Positions 34,038 through 42,514 of a DNA stretch of 64,000 nucleotides are shown here, one piece after another. Source of the stretch: CAWJMD01 sp963845675 (GTDB lineage Bacteria > Actinomycetota > Actinomycetes > Actinomycetales > CAWJMD01); NCBI GenBank assembly GCA_963845675.1, contig CAWJSX010000003.1:397376-461375 (forward strand), read 5' to 3'. Made by a program: the position numbers and the translations under genes. The notes beneath the pieces are model-generated. The model was not told where the DNA came from and searched no databases. It saw nothing but the letters and a program-made list of their open reading frames with translations. Every line of letters begins with the position of its first letter. The first letter of the stretch is position 1.

Positions 34038-35955
34038 ATGGCGGACGACCGGACGACCACTGGCACCTGGGCCCGCGCGCACCGGCGGTCGCTCGAGGAC
34101 CCCGAGGGGTTCTGGGGCGAGGCAGCGGGCCTGGTGGACTGGATCACCGCCCCGGCCAGCGTCCTCGACGACGACCGCGCCCCGTTCTACCGGTGGTTCA
34201 GCGGCGGGGTGCTGAACACCTGCTACAACGCTCTCGACCGGCACGTGATCGCTGGTCGCGGCGACCAGGTCGCGCTCATCCACGACTCTCCGGTCACCGG
34301 CTCGCAGCGGTCGTACACGTACGCGCAGCTCCTGGACGAGGTCGCGCGCTTCGGCGGGGTGCTGCGCGTGCTGGGCGTCGAGCAGGGCGACCGGGTCGTG
34401 ATCTACATGCCGATGGTGCCCCAGGCGGCCATCGCCATGTTGGCGTGCGCCCGCATCGGGGCCGTCCACTCGGTGGTCTTCGGGGGGTTCGCGCCCGCCG
34501 AGCTCGCGGCGCGCATCGACGACGCCCGCCCGGTCGTCGTCGTGACCGCCTCCTGCGGCATCGAGCCCACCCGCGTGGTCGAGTACAAGCCGATGCTCGA
34601 CGCCGCCATCGAGCGGGCGGAGCACAAGCCGTCGCAGGTCGTGGTGCTGCAGCGTCCGGCGGCGCGGGCCTCGATGGTCGACGGTCGCGACGTCGACTGG
34701 GACGTGCTCATGCGACCCGGCGCGGTCGGCCCCGCCGAGTGCGTGCCGGTCGCCGCGACGGACCCGCTGTACGTGCTGTACACGTCCGGCACGACCGGTC
34801 GTCCGAAGGGGATATTGCGCGACAACGGGGGCCACGCGGTGGCTCTCACGTGGTCGATGCGCCACGTGTTCGGGCTCGATGCCGGCGACACCATGTTCAC
34901 GGCCAGCGACGTGGGCTGGGTCGTCGGGCACTCCTACATCGTCTACGGGCCGCTGCTCGCCGGCTGCACCACCGTCCTGTTCGAGGGCAAGCCCGTCGGG
35001 ACGCCCGACGCGGGGACCCTCTGGCGCGTGGCCGCCGAGCACGGCGCCTCCGTCGTCTTCACCGCGCCGACGGCGATCCGCGCCGTGCGCAAGGCCGACC
35101 CCGACGGCGACGCTCGTCGTCGGACACGACCTGTCGCGGCTGCGCACCCTGTTCCTCGCGGGGGAGCGCCTCGACCCCGACACCTACCAGTGGGCGACGC
35201 AGACCCTCGGGGTACCGGTCGTCGACAACTGGTGGCAGACCGAGACCGGGTGGCCGATCGCCGCGAACTGCCTCGGCCTGGAAGCGCTCCCGATCAAGCC
35301 AGGGTCTCCCACCGTGCCCGTGCCGGGGTACGACGTGCAGGTTCTCGGCCCGGACGGCGCGCCTGTGCCGGCGGGTGTCGAGGGTGCGGTGTGCCTGAGG
35401 CTGCCGCTGCCGCCCGGAACGCTGCCCACCCTCTGGGGTGACGACGACCGCTACGTGTCGGGGTACCTCTCGGCCTTCGAGGGCTACTACCTGACCGGCG
35501 ACGGCGGCTACCTCGACGAGGACGGCTACCTCTTCGTGCTGGGTCGCACCGACGACGTCATCAACGTCGCCGGCCACCGCCTGTCGACCGGCACGCTCGA
35601 GGCGGCGCTGGCCGGTCACCCGGCCGTGGCCGAGTGCGCCGTGATCGGCGTGCACGACGAGCTCAAGGGGCAGGTCCCGCGTGCGCTGGTGGTGCTCAAG
35701 GGGTCCGGCGACGACGTCCCCGACGTGGAGACCCTGCGTGCCGAGCTGGTCCGGCGCGTACGCGACGAGGTCGGCGCGGTGGCCGCCCTGCGGCAGGTCG
35801 ACGTCGTCGCGGCGCTTCCGAAGACGCGATCCGGGAAGGTGCTGCGCAAGACGATGCGGGAGATCGCCGACGGGGTCACCCCCACCGTGCCCTCCACGAT
35901 CGAGGACGCCTCGGTGCTCGACGCCCTGGGGCCCACGCTTCGACCCGCCCCCTGA
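34038..35955 (+). CDS. prpE: Propionate--CoA ligase (frame broken near 35109)
   Basis: About 638 residues after repair. An acyl-CoA synthetase of the AMP-forming family: the P-loop-like motif YVLYTSGTTGRPKGILRDNG, then VVDNWWQTETGWPIAANCLG, GYYLTGDGGYLDEDGY and the acetylation lysine region PKTRSGKVLRKTMREI. WWQTETGWPI is the PrpE form; acetyl-CoA synthetases usually have WWQTETGGIM. An extra base near 35109 (GGCGACGCTC) shifts the frame; removal gives ADPDGTLVVGHDLSRLRTLF. A TGA-rich repeat follows the stop. Confidence 0.88.
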
Positions 35956-35988
35956 CAAGCCCCCTGACAAGCCCCCTGACAAGCCCCC
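35948..35988 (+). repeat. 12-base tandem repeat carrying the prpE stop
   Basis: Three perfect copies of CCCCCTGACAAG (35948-35959, 35960-35971, 35972-35983) plus the first five bases of a fourth. The unit is 12 bases, so the prpE stop TGA recurs in frame three times. The tract ends 12 bases before the convergent rsgA stop. Confidence 0.95.
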
Positions 35989-35999
35989 GGGGCGTGGCG

Positions 36000-37034
36000 T
36001 CAGTCCTCGGACGTGCGGGCGCGCAGCAGGCGGCGCAGGGACTCGAGGCGGGCGGGGCCGGCAGGACCGGCGCCGCCTGACGCGACGAACGGGTCGAGGC
36101 CGCACTCGGGCTCGTCGTGGGTGCAGCCGCGGGGGCAGCCGGCTTCGCCGGGCACCAGGTCGGGGAACGCAGCCAGCAGGCCGGACGGCTTCACGTGCGC
36201 CAGGCCGAAGGACCGCACGCCCGGGGTGTCCGTGACCCAGCCTGCCGCGTGGCCCTCGTCGTCCCGCAGCCGCAGTGCGACGGCCGAGGACGAGGTGTGC
36301 CGACCTCGGCCGGTCACCACGTTGACGTGGCCGACGGCTCGGTCGGCGTCGGGGACGAGGGCGTTGACGAGCGTCGACTTGCCGACTCCCGAGTGCCCGA
36401 CCAGCACGCTGTCCCTGCCCTCCAGCCGGGCGCGCACGTCGTCGAGGCCGAGGATCCGGTCGCCCTCGCGCCGCGTCACCACGATGGCCACGTCCAGGTC
36501 GGCGTAGAGCGCCAGGAACGGTTCGGGGTCGGTGAGGTCCGCCTTCGTCAGGCAGAGCAGCGCCTCCAGGCCGGCGTCGTACGCCGCCACCAGGCACCTG
36601 TCGACCATGCGAGGACGCGGCTCCGGGTCCGCCAGGGCGGTGACGACGACGAGCTGGTCGACGCCGGTGACGATCACGCGCTCCACGGGGTCGGTGTCGT
36701 CGGCGGTACGACGCAGCAGGCCGTGCCGGGGCTCCACGCGCACCACTCGAGCCAACGTGTCGACCTCGCCCGAGACGTCGCCCACGAGGTGCACCCGGTC
36801 ACCGACGATGACGGACGACTTGCCCAGCTCCCGCGCCTTCATGGCCTGGACCACGCGCTCGTCGGGCAGGCCCTCCCGCACGAGGGTCGTGTAGCGGCCG
36901 CGGTCGACGGTCAGCACGCGCCCCGGGACGGCGTCGGCGTGTGCCGGGCGGTCCTTGGTGCGCGGACGAGAACCCTTGGGGTTCGGACGGACTCGCGCGT
37001 CCGACTCGTCGTAGCGTCGACGCCTCGTCGGCAT
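36000..37034 (-). CDS. rsgA: Ribosome small-subunit GTPase RsgA
   Basis: A 344-residue circularly permuted GTPase that checks late 30S maturation. An N-terminal OB domain (PGRVLTVDRGRYTTLVREGL) precedes G4 (LCLTKADL), G1 (VLVGHSGVGKSTLVNALV) and G3 (WVTDTPGVRSFGL). The zinc knuckle is CPRGCTHDEPECGL. A basic N-terminal tail (RRRRYDESDARVRPNPKGSR) probably binds rRNA. The gene follows aroA by 10 bases; aroA-rsgA is a common actinobacterial pair. Confidence 0.94.
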   Translation of the reverse strand: MPTRRRRYDESDARVRPNPKGSRPRTKDRPAHADAVPGRVLTVDRGRYTTLVREGLPDERVVQAMKARELGKSSVIVGDRVHLVGDVSGEVDTLARVVRVEPRHGLLRRTADDTDPVERVIVTGVDQLVVVTALADPEPRPRMVDRCLVAAYDAGLEALLCLTKADLTDPEPFLALYADLDVAIVVTRREGDRILGLDDVRARLEGRDSVLVGHSGVGKSTLVNALVPDADRAVGHVNVVTGRGRHTSSSAVALRLRDDEGHAAGWVTDTPGVRSFGLAHVKPSGLLAAFPDLVPGEAGCPRGCTHDEPECGLDPFVASGGAGPAGPARLESLRRLLRARTSED

Positions 37035-37044
37035 CAGATGGCGC

Positions 37045-38357
37045 TCACCGTCGAGCGTCCGCGACGCTCGCGACCGCGACGTCGCCGAGCATCCCCGCCC
37101 AGAGCTCGGTGAACCCGGGGAGCGTCTTGGCCGTCGTGCCGACGTTCTCCACCTGCACGCCCGGCACGCACAGCCCGAGGAGCGCGCCGGCGGTCGCGAG
37201 ACGGTGGTCGTGGTACGTGTGGAACACGCCGCCGTGCAGAGGACGGGGCCGGATCGTCAGTCCGTCCTCGTGCTCGGTGACGTCGCCGCCCGAGGGCGTT
37301 GATCTGCGTCGCGAGGGCGGCAAGCCGGTCCGTCTCGTGTCCGCGCAGGTGCGCGATGCCGCGCAGGTGCGACGGCGAGTCGGCAAGTGCCGCAAGGGCT
37401 GCCACCACCGGGGTGAGCTCGCCCGCATCGTGCAGGTCGGCGTCGATGCCGTAGACCTCACCGGTCCCCGTGACCGTGAGGCCGTCCCGGTCGAGCGAGA
37501 CCTCGGCGCCCATCCCGTCGAGCAGGTCACGCATCAGGTCGCCGGCCTGCGTCGTGCGCTGCGGCCAGTCCGGAACCGTCACGCGCCCTCCGACGGCGAG
37601 GGCGGCTGCGACGAACGGGGCGGCGTTGGACAGGTCCGGCTCCACCTGCACGTCGAGCGGCGCGATCCCGCCCGGCTCGACCCTCCACGTGTTCTCGACG
37701 CTGTCGTCGACCACCACGCCGCAGTCGCGCAGGGTCTCGACCGTCATGAGCAGGTGCGGCTCGCTGGGCACCGGCGGCCCGACGTTGACGACCGTGGTCG
37801 CCGCGCCGGTAGCGCGCACCCGAGAGCAGGAGACCGGAGACGAACTGGCTCGACGCCGACGCGTCGATGGACGTCGTCCCGCCGGCCACCGACCCCGTGC
37901 CCTGCACCGTGAACGGCAGGGTGCCGCGACCTCCGTCGTCGACGGCGACACCCAGGTCGCGGAGGGCAGCGAGCACCGGCCCCATCGGACGCAGGCGGGC
38001 CTGGTCGTCACCGTCGAAGTGCACGGGGGCGTCGGCCAGTGCGGCCAGCGGAGGCAGGAACCGCATGACGGTTCCGGCCAGCCCGCAGTCGATCTCGCGG
38101 TCACCGGCGACAGGACCGGGGATGACGACCCAGTCGACGCCGTCGGTGTCGTCCTCGACGGCGGCGCCGAGCGACTCCAGGGCGTCCACCATCAGGAGCG
38201 TGTCACGGGAGCGCAGCGGTGCCCGCAGACGTGACGGCCCGTCGGCCAGCGCGGCCAGGACGAGGTAGCGGTTGGTCAGCGACTTCGAGCCGGGTAGCCG
38301 CACGGTGGCGTGCACCGGCGCAGCGGCCGTCGGGGCGTCCCAGTGCGGCTCGGTCAT
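37045..38357 (-). CDS. aroA: 3-phosphoshikimate 1-carboxyvinyltransferase (two frame breaks)
   Basis: About 436 residues after repair; EPSP synthase of the shikimate pathway to aromatic amino acids. Motifs: LPGSKSLTNRYLVLAALADG with the catalytic lysine, GLAGTVMRFLPPLAAL (the usual LxxGNAGTAxR is changed), VNVGPPVPSEPHLLMTVETL, and DHRLATAGALLGL near the end. Extra bases near 37811 (GCGCTACCGGC) and near 37290 (GGGCGGCGAC) break the frame. The ATG at 38357 is preceded by TACTCT six bases upstream, suggesting leaderless transcription. Part of the unit doxX-like-aroA-rsgA. Confidence 0.9.
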
Positions 38358-38370
38358 GCCGCGAGAGTAG

Positions 38371-38947
38371 TCAGCGGACCGCGTGCTCGACCTTGTGGGC
38401 GGCGTGCCGTGCCTCGTGGCGGGCGTCCTGGGCTGCCCGCTTGGTGTCCTTCTTCGCCGACGAGGCGGCGCGCTTCGCGTCCTTCTTCGCCGACGAGGCG
38501 GCGCGCTTCGCGTCCTTGGCCGGCGCGCTGTGAACGCCAGGCCAGTCCCGGGCGGCCCTCGGTGTCGGCGCTCGCGATCAGCAGACCACCCAGCAGCGCG
38601 GCGTTCTTCAGGAACGCCTGCCTCTGCTGCTTCTTCACCTCGTCGTCCTTCTCGACCCAGAAGGGGTGCTCGACGTAGGTGGTGGGGACGAGGCTCGCGG
38701 CCAGGACGAGCGCCGACAGCCGCGGGAAGCGCCCGATGCCGAGCAGCGCGCCCGCACCGGCCATCGCCGCGCCGTTCGCACGCAGCAGGAGCTCGGGGTC
38801 GTCGGGCAGCCGCAGCGGCTCGGCGAGCTTGTCGACCAGCGGACGGGCCGCGTCGACGCGCGGACCGGGATGGCGCACCAGGTCGAGGCCCTCGACGACG
38901 AAGACGGCGGCCAGCAGCGGGCGGGCGACACGGCGCAGGAGACTCAT
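38371..38947 (-). CDS. DoxX-family membrane protein with Lys/Ala-rich tail (frame broken near 38521)
   Basis: About 191 residues after repair. A DoxX-like four-helix membrane protein: PLLAAVFVVEGLDLVRHPGP, LRANGAAMAGAGALLGIGRF and LSALVLAASLVPTTYVEHPF. The C-terminal 60 residues are a cytoplasmic lysine-alanine tail with an exact duplication of AKRAASSAKKD. One extra base near 38521 shifts the frame just before the tail; repair gives a stop at 38371. ATG 38947 is used; the longer frame upstream lacks a ribosome-binding site. Role unclear. Confidence 0.75.
38446..38511 (-). repeat. 33-base tandem duplication in the DoxX-like tail
   Basis: Two exact 33-base copies (38446-38478 and 38479-38511), encoding KDAKRAASSAK-type units, followed by a partial third copy. 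Confidence 0.9.
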
Positions 38948-39057
38948 GGGTCTTTCGTAGCGCATCCCGACCGCGGGGGCGAGTCCTCGCACCGACCGGC
39001 CGGGGTCCCGGCGACGTCGGCAGCGCGACGGTCGGGGCCGGCTGGCAGGCTGGCGCC

Positions 39058-39858
39058 ATGTGCGGACGGTACGCAGCCAGCGCCCACCCCGACGAGCTCG
39101 TCGAGGAGTTCGAGGTCGAGGCCGACGAGACCCACGGCGAGCTGGAGCCGAGGTGGAACACCGCGCCCACCGACACGGCCCCGGTCGTGCTCGAGCGGGC
39201 GCCCCGTGGAGACACCGACGCGGCGCCCGTGCGCCAGCTGCGACGGCTGGTCTGGGGACTGGTCCCGTCGTGGTCGAAGGACCGGTCGTCGGGTGCGCGG
39301 ATGATCAACGCCCGTGCGGAGTCCGTCTTCGACAAGCCGGGCTTCCGTCGGGCCGCCACGGCACGGCGCGCCCTGGTCCCGGCGGACGGCTGGTACGAGT
39401 GGCAGGCGAGTCCTGTCGCCCGTGACCAGAAGGGCAGGCCGCGCAAGCAGCCGTTCTTCATGACCCGCCGTGACGGCGACCGCGTGGCGTTCGCCGGTGT
39501 GTACGAGTTCTGGAAGGACCCGAGCGTCGACCCGGACGACCCGGCGGCCTGGCTGACCACGTTCGCCGTCCTCACCACCGGGGCCGAGGCCGGTCTCGAC
39601 CGCGTGCACGACCGCATGCCCGTCGTCCTCGACCGGGAGCGCTGGGCCGCATGGCTCGACCCGGCGCGCACGGACCCCGGCGACATCGTCCCGCTCCTCG
39701 ATCCGCCACCCCCGGGCCGGTTCCTGGCGGTCCCGGTGTCGACGCTCGTCAGCTCCGTGCGCAACGACGGTCCCGAGCTGGTCCGACCTCTGCCGGTCGA
39801 CGACCTCGTCGGCGTGGTCGACCCGCTGACCGGCGAGGTGCTGGGCGACCCGACATGA
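39058..39858 (+). CDS. SRAP-family protein (HMCES/YedK-like)
   Basis: A 266-residue SOS-response-associated peptidase-family protein, which crosslinks to abasic sites in single-stranded DNA through its N-terminal cysteine. MCGRYA at the start supplies Cys2 after methionine removal. Other conserved parts are EPRWNTAPTDTAPVV, WGLVPSWSKD, MINARAESVFDKPGFR, LVPADGWYEWQ and VHDRMPVVL with the catalytic histidine. Full length. The stop overlaps the next gene by four bases. Confidence 0.9.
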   Translation: MCGRYAASAHPDELVEEFEVEADETHGELEPRWNTAPTDTAPVVLERAPRGDTDAAPVRQLRRLVWGLVPSWSKDRSSGARMINARAESVFDKPGFRRAATARRALVPADGWYEWQASPVARDQKGRPRKQPFFMTRRDGDRVAFAGVYEFWKDPSVDPDDPAAWLTTFAVLTTGAEAGLDRVHDRMPVVLDRERWAAWLDPARTDPGDIVPLLDPPPPGRFLAVPVSTLVSSVRNDGPELVRPLPVDDLVGVVDPLTGEVLGDPT

Positions 39859-40502
39859 CCGTCGACGGAACGGTGCTCACCATCGCGACCGGCCAGGGAC
39901 CGGCGCGCGTCCACCGGCGGGTCCCTGCAGGAGGCGGTGACGGGGGCGGCAAGGGGGGGACGCTGCTGCTCGGGCACGGTGCCGGCGGCGGTGTGGACGC
40001 GGTCGACCTGCTCGCGGCGGCCGACGCCGCCGCCGGTGCCGGTTGGCGGGTGCTGCGGGTCGAGCAGCCGTGGAAGGTGGCCGGCCGCCGGGTCGCCGTC
40101 GCGCCACCGCGCCTCGACGAGGCGTGGCTCGAGGTCGTGGACGCACTGCGGCGTAGGGGGGACCTGGTCGGCCCGGTCGTCGCGGGTGGCCGCAGCGCCG
40201 GGGCCCGCGTCGCATGCCGCACGGCGCGCGACGTCGGGGCCGTCGGCGTCCTCGCACTGGCGTTCCCGCTGCACCCACCGGGACGACCGGAGAGGTCGCG
40301 CGCCTCCGAGCTGGGGGTCGCACTACCGCTGCTCGTCGTCCAGGGGCAGACGGACCCGTTCGGCGGTCCCGACGAGATCCGGGTCGTCCTCGCGCGGCGG
40401 CGGGGCACCCGTGTCGTGGCCGTCCCCGGCGACCACGGCATGAAGGCGGCCCACGGGGCGGTCGGGCCCGCCGTGCGTCGCTGGCTGCGCGCGCTCGACT
40501 GA
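39855..40502 (+). CDS. Alpha/beta-hydrolase of the KANL3/Tex30-like group
   Basis: A 215-residue alpha/beta hydrolase. LLLGHGAGGGVDAVD provides the oxyanion loop, VVAGGRSAGARVACRTA the nucleophile elbow (GxSxG as GRSAG), LVVQGQTDPFGGPDEI the acid, and VVAVPGDHGMK the histidine. This small subgroup often follows SRAP or MGMT-like genes; the substrate is unknown. The ATG overlaps the SRAP stop (ATGA). Confidence 0.82.
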   Translation: MTVDGTVLTIATGQGPARVHRRVPAGGGDGGGKGGTLLLGHGAGGGVDAVDLLAAADAAAGAGWRVLRVEQPWKVAGRRVAVAPPRLDEAWLEVVDALRRRGDLVGPVVAGGRSAGARVACRTARDVGAVGVLALAFPLHPPGRPERSRASELGVALPLLVVQGQTDPFGGPDEIRVVLARRRGTRVVAVPGDHGMKAAHGAVGPAVRRWLRALD

Positions 40503-40513
40503 CGGACCCCGAC

Positions 40514-40539
40514 GGAATGGCAGCCACCCCCTGGGCGTT
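40514..40539 (+). promoter_or_regulatory. SigR-type promoter (GGAAT-N18-GTT) for sigR
   Basis: GGAAT at 40514-40518 and GTT at 40537-40539 are separated by exactly 18 bases, the consensus for SigR-dependent promoters in Streptomyces. The predicted start point, about 7-9 bases beyond GTT, falls at or just before the ATG at 40548, which opens an in-frame 41-codon extension of sigR. Autoregulation is therefore likely. Confidence 0.75.
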
Positions 40540-40656
40540 GTGCGGGCATGCCGGTCGACATCGAATGGGCGACGCGCGCGCTGCGCGTGGTCAGGCCCCA
40601 CGGGGCCGAGAGGGTCGCCGGTCCGTGCCGAGTGGGGGGTCACCGCTCCGCGGCAC

Positions 40657-40662
40657 TAGACT
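40657..40662 (+). promoter_or_regulatory. Second, housekeeping-like sigR promoter (-10 TAGACT)
   Basis: TAGACT, 8 bases before ATG 40671, matches the TAnnnT -10 consensus and would yield a leaderless message for the short SigR. No clear -35 is visible. Confidence 0.45.
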
Positions 40663-40670
40663 GGTGGGCG

Positions 40671-41363
40671 ATGAGCGACGCAACCAGTTCGGCGAACACC
40701 CACCCCGTGAGCCCACTCGAGACCCCTGTCGACGACGTGGAGATCGGTGAGGACAGCAACCGCGCGCCCGACGACGAGTCGACGGCGGCGCGGGTCTCGC
40801 GCTTCGAGTCGGAGGCGCTCCAGTACCTGGACCAGCTGTACTCGGCCGCGATGCGGATGACCCGCAACCCCGCGGACGCCGAGGACCTGGTGCAGGAGGC
40901 CTTCACGAAGGCGTTCGCCTCGTTCCACCAGTACCGGCCGGGCACGAACCTCAAGGCCTGGCTCTACCGCATCCTCACGAACACGTACATCAACTCGTAC
41001 CGCAAGAAGCAGCGCCAGCCGCTGCAGTCCGGAGCCGAGGACATCGAGGACTGGCAGCTCGCGCGGGCCGAGTCCCACACCTCGACCGGGCTGCGGTCGG
41101 CGGAGGCCGAGGCGCTGGACCACCTGCCCGACTCCGACGTCAAGGACGCCCTCCAGCAGCTGCCGGAGGAGTTCCGGATGGCCGTCTACTACGCCGACGT
41201 CGAGGGCTTCGCCTACAAGGAGATCGCGGAGATCATGGGCACCCCGATCGGGACGGTGATGTCCCGCCTGCACCGCGGGCGTCGCCAGCTGCGCACGCTG
41301 CTCGAGGACTACGCCCGAGAGCGCGGGCTCGTCGCCACGACCGGTGGGGAGGGCCTCGAATGA
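40671..41363 (+). CDS. sigR: RNA polymerase sigma factor SigR/SigH (ECF)
   Basis: A 230-residue ECF sigma factor controlling the thiol-oxidative stress response. Region 2: YLDQLYSAAMRMTRNPADAE and DLVQEAFTKAFASFHQYRPG; region 4: LPEEFRMAVYYADVEGFAYK and EIAEIMGTPIGTVMSRLHRG. An in-frame upstream ATG at 40548 extends it by 41 residues, and a SigR-type promoter lies just before that ATG, so a longer isoform is likely, as known for Streptomyces SigR. The stop overlaps rsrA (ATGA). Confidence 0.94.
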   Translation: MSDATSSANTHPVSPLETPVDDVEIGEDSNRAPDDESTAARVSRFESEALQYLDQLYSAAMRMTRNPADAEDLVQEAFTKAFASFHQYRPGTNLKAWLYRILTNTYINSYRKKQRQPLQSGAEDIEDWQLARAESHTSTGLRSAEAEALDHLPDSDVKDALQQLPEEFRMAVYYADVEGFAYKEIAEIMGTPIGTVMSRLHRGRRQLRTLLEDYARERGLVATTGGEGLE

Positions 41364-41626
41364 GCTGTGGCAACCCGCACGACGAAGACTGCCGGGACGT
41401 CCTCGACAAGGTGTACTCCTACCTCGACAGCGAGGTCACGGCGGACGACGTCGCCAAGATCCGCCATCACCTCGACGAGTGCGGGCCGTGCCTGCAGGAG
41501 TACGACCTCGAGAGCGCGCTCAAGGCGCTGGTGAAGAGGTCGTGCGGTGCGGATCCGGCCCCTGCTCAGCTCAGGCTGCGGATCATGAGCCAGATCACCA
41601 CGATCCGCGTCCAGATGGACTCCTGA
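41360..41626 (+). CDS. rsrA: Zinc-binding redox-sensing anti-sigma factor RsrA
   Basis: An 88-residue anti-sigma factor of the ZAS family that releases SigR when its cysteines form a disulfide. The zinc motif HHLDECGPCLQEYDLE (HxxxCxxC) is central; additional cysteines are in MSCGNPHDEDCRDV. The ATG overlaps the sigR stop, the normal sensor-partner arrangement. A strong terminator follows. Confidence 0.93.
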   Translation: MSCGNPHDEDCRDVLDKVYSYLDSEVTADDVAKIRHHLDECGPCLQEYDLESALKALVKRSCGADPAPAQLRLRIMSQITTIRVQMDS

Positions 41627-41657
41627 CGCCGCCGACGACCGGCATGCGTCGACGCGG

Positions 41658-41688
41658 AACGGCCCCGACCAGCATGGTCGGGGCCGTT
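41658..41688. terminator. Perfect 14-bp terminator hairpin between rsrA and bL37 gene
   Basis: Positions 41658-41671 pair fully with 41675-41688 around a GCA loop. It starts 31 bases after the rsrA stop and lies 42 bases beyond the stop of the convergent bL37 gene, so it likely terminates both. Confidence 0.85.
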
Positions 41689-41730
41689 CTGCTGTCCGTG
41701 CGGTCTCCCGCGGCGGTGGCTCGGCGAGCC

Positions 41731-41805
41731 TCAGGCGTTGGGACGCTTGCCGTGGTTGGCGGCGTTGCCCTTGCGGGACCGACGCTTGCGCGCGCGCTTG
41801 CTCAT
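41731..41805 (-). CDS. 50S ribosomal protein bL37 (24 residues)
   Basis: A 24-residue, very basic peptide: MSKRARKRRSRKGNAANHGK then RPNA. The ANHGKRPNA ending matches bL37, a tiny large-subunit protein first seen in mycobacterial ribosome structures and conserved in actinobacteria. AAGGAG lies 8 bases before the ATG. It is frequently found next to sigR-rsrA, as here. It is too short for routine ORF finding. Confidence 0.88.
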   Translation of the reverse strand: MSKRARKRRSRKGNAANHGKRPNA

Positions 41806-41973
41806 GTGGTCACTCCTTGCTCAGGGGTCGACCGTCATCGTCCCACACCCCGTCGTGGCGACCGAACCGGCGCCACCGCGCCGCGGACCCGACGGTAACC
41901 CCCGCGCACGTGATGGAATCGGCGCGGCCACCCGACGGGATCGGCTGCTGACGGGACGACACGAGAAGGAGTC

Positions 41974-42192
41974 ATGGTGGCCGAGCAGGTGATGGCCGAG
42001 ATGGTGGCCAACGTTCTGAGCGTCCTCGTCGAGGAGGGCGACCAGGTGGAGCCCGGTCAGGCGATGATGTTGCTGGAGTCCATGAAGATGGAGATCCCGG
42101 TGGTACCCGAGATCGGGGGACGGGTGACCAGGATCGGCGTGACGGTGGGCGACGTCGTCCAGGAGGGTGACCTGCTGGTCGTCCTGGAGTGA
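41974..42192 (+). CDS. Free-standing biotinyl/lipoyl carrier domain
   Basis: A 72-residue single biotinyl domain: MVANVLSVLVEEGDQVEPGQ, the attachment motif LLESMKMEIPVVPEIGG with the modified lysine in ESMKME, and a closing strand GDVVQEGDLLVVLE. Such lone carrier proteins are common in actinobacteria beside sigR-rsrA and serve an unassigned carboxylase. GAGAAGGAG precedes the ATG. No carboxylase gene is nearby. Confidence 0.88.
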   Translation: MVAEQVMAEMVANVLSVLVEEGDQVEPGQAMMLLESMKMEIPVVPEIGGRVTRIGVTVGDVVQEGDLLVVLE

Positions 42193-42244
42193 CCTTCGGG
42201 GGACCACTGAGCCCGAGCCCCGACGCCGCCCGCCGCCTGTCCGG

Positions 42245-42421
42245 TCAGCTGATGCGGATGCGGTCGCGGTACGGCTCGTCCGGCAGGTCGGTCGACCAGT
42301 GCCGTGCCGACCGCGACGTGCGTGCGGGGTAGGAGCCACCGGTCGTGACCGTGCGCCACATGGCGACGGCCCAACCGATGCCGAGGAGGAGGATCAGGGC
42401 CAGGAGCAGGATCTCGTTCAT
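42245..42421 (-). CDS. Small single-span membrane protein (58 residues)
   Basis: A 58-residue ORF beginning MNEILLLALILLLGIGWAVA, a clear N-terminal transmembrane helix, then a polar arginine-rich tail ending in DRIRIS. The ATG lies at 42421, divergent from the GlxA-type regulator. The hydrophobic N-terminus and the codon bias support a real gene; no homologue comes to mind. The opposite-strand reading is open but without features. Confidence 0.6.
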   Translation of the reverse strand: MNEILLLALILLLGIGWAVAMWRTVTTGGSYPARTSRSARHWSTDLPDEPYRDRIRIS

Positions 42422-42514
42422 GGCTCAAATCATGCGCTCATCTCGATCCGGCCACCAGTGGCAGGTCTGACACTCTCCATCGATTTTCAGCCAACTTTGT
42501 GGGATGCTTCGAGC

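Noticed and set aside
32400..38530. Programmed ribosomal frameshifting in prpE, aroA or the LOG gene
   Set aside because: No slippery heptamers or stimulatory structures are common to the sites, and unrelated genes are affected alike.
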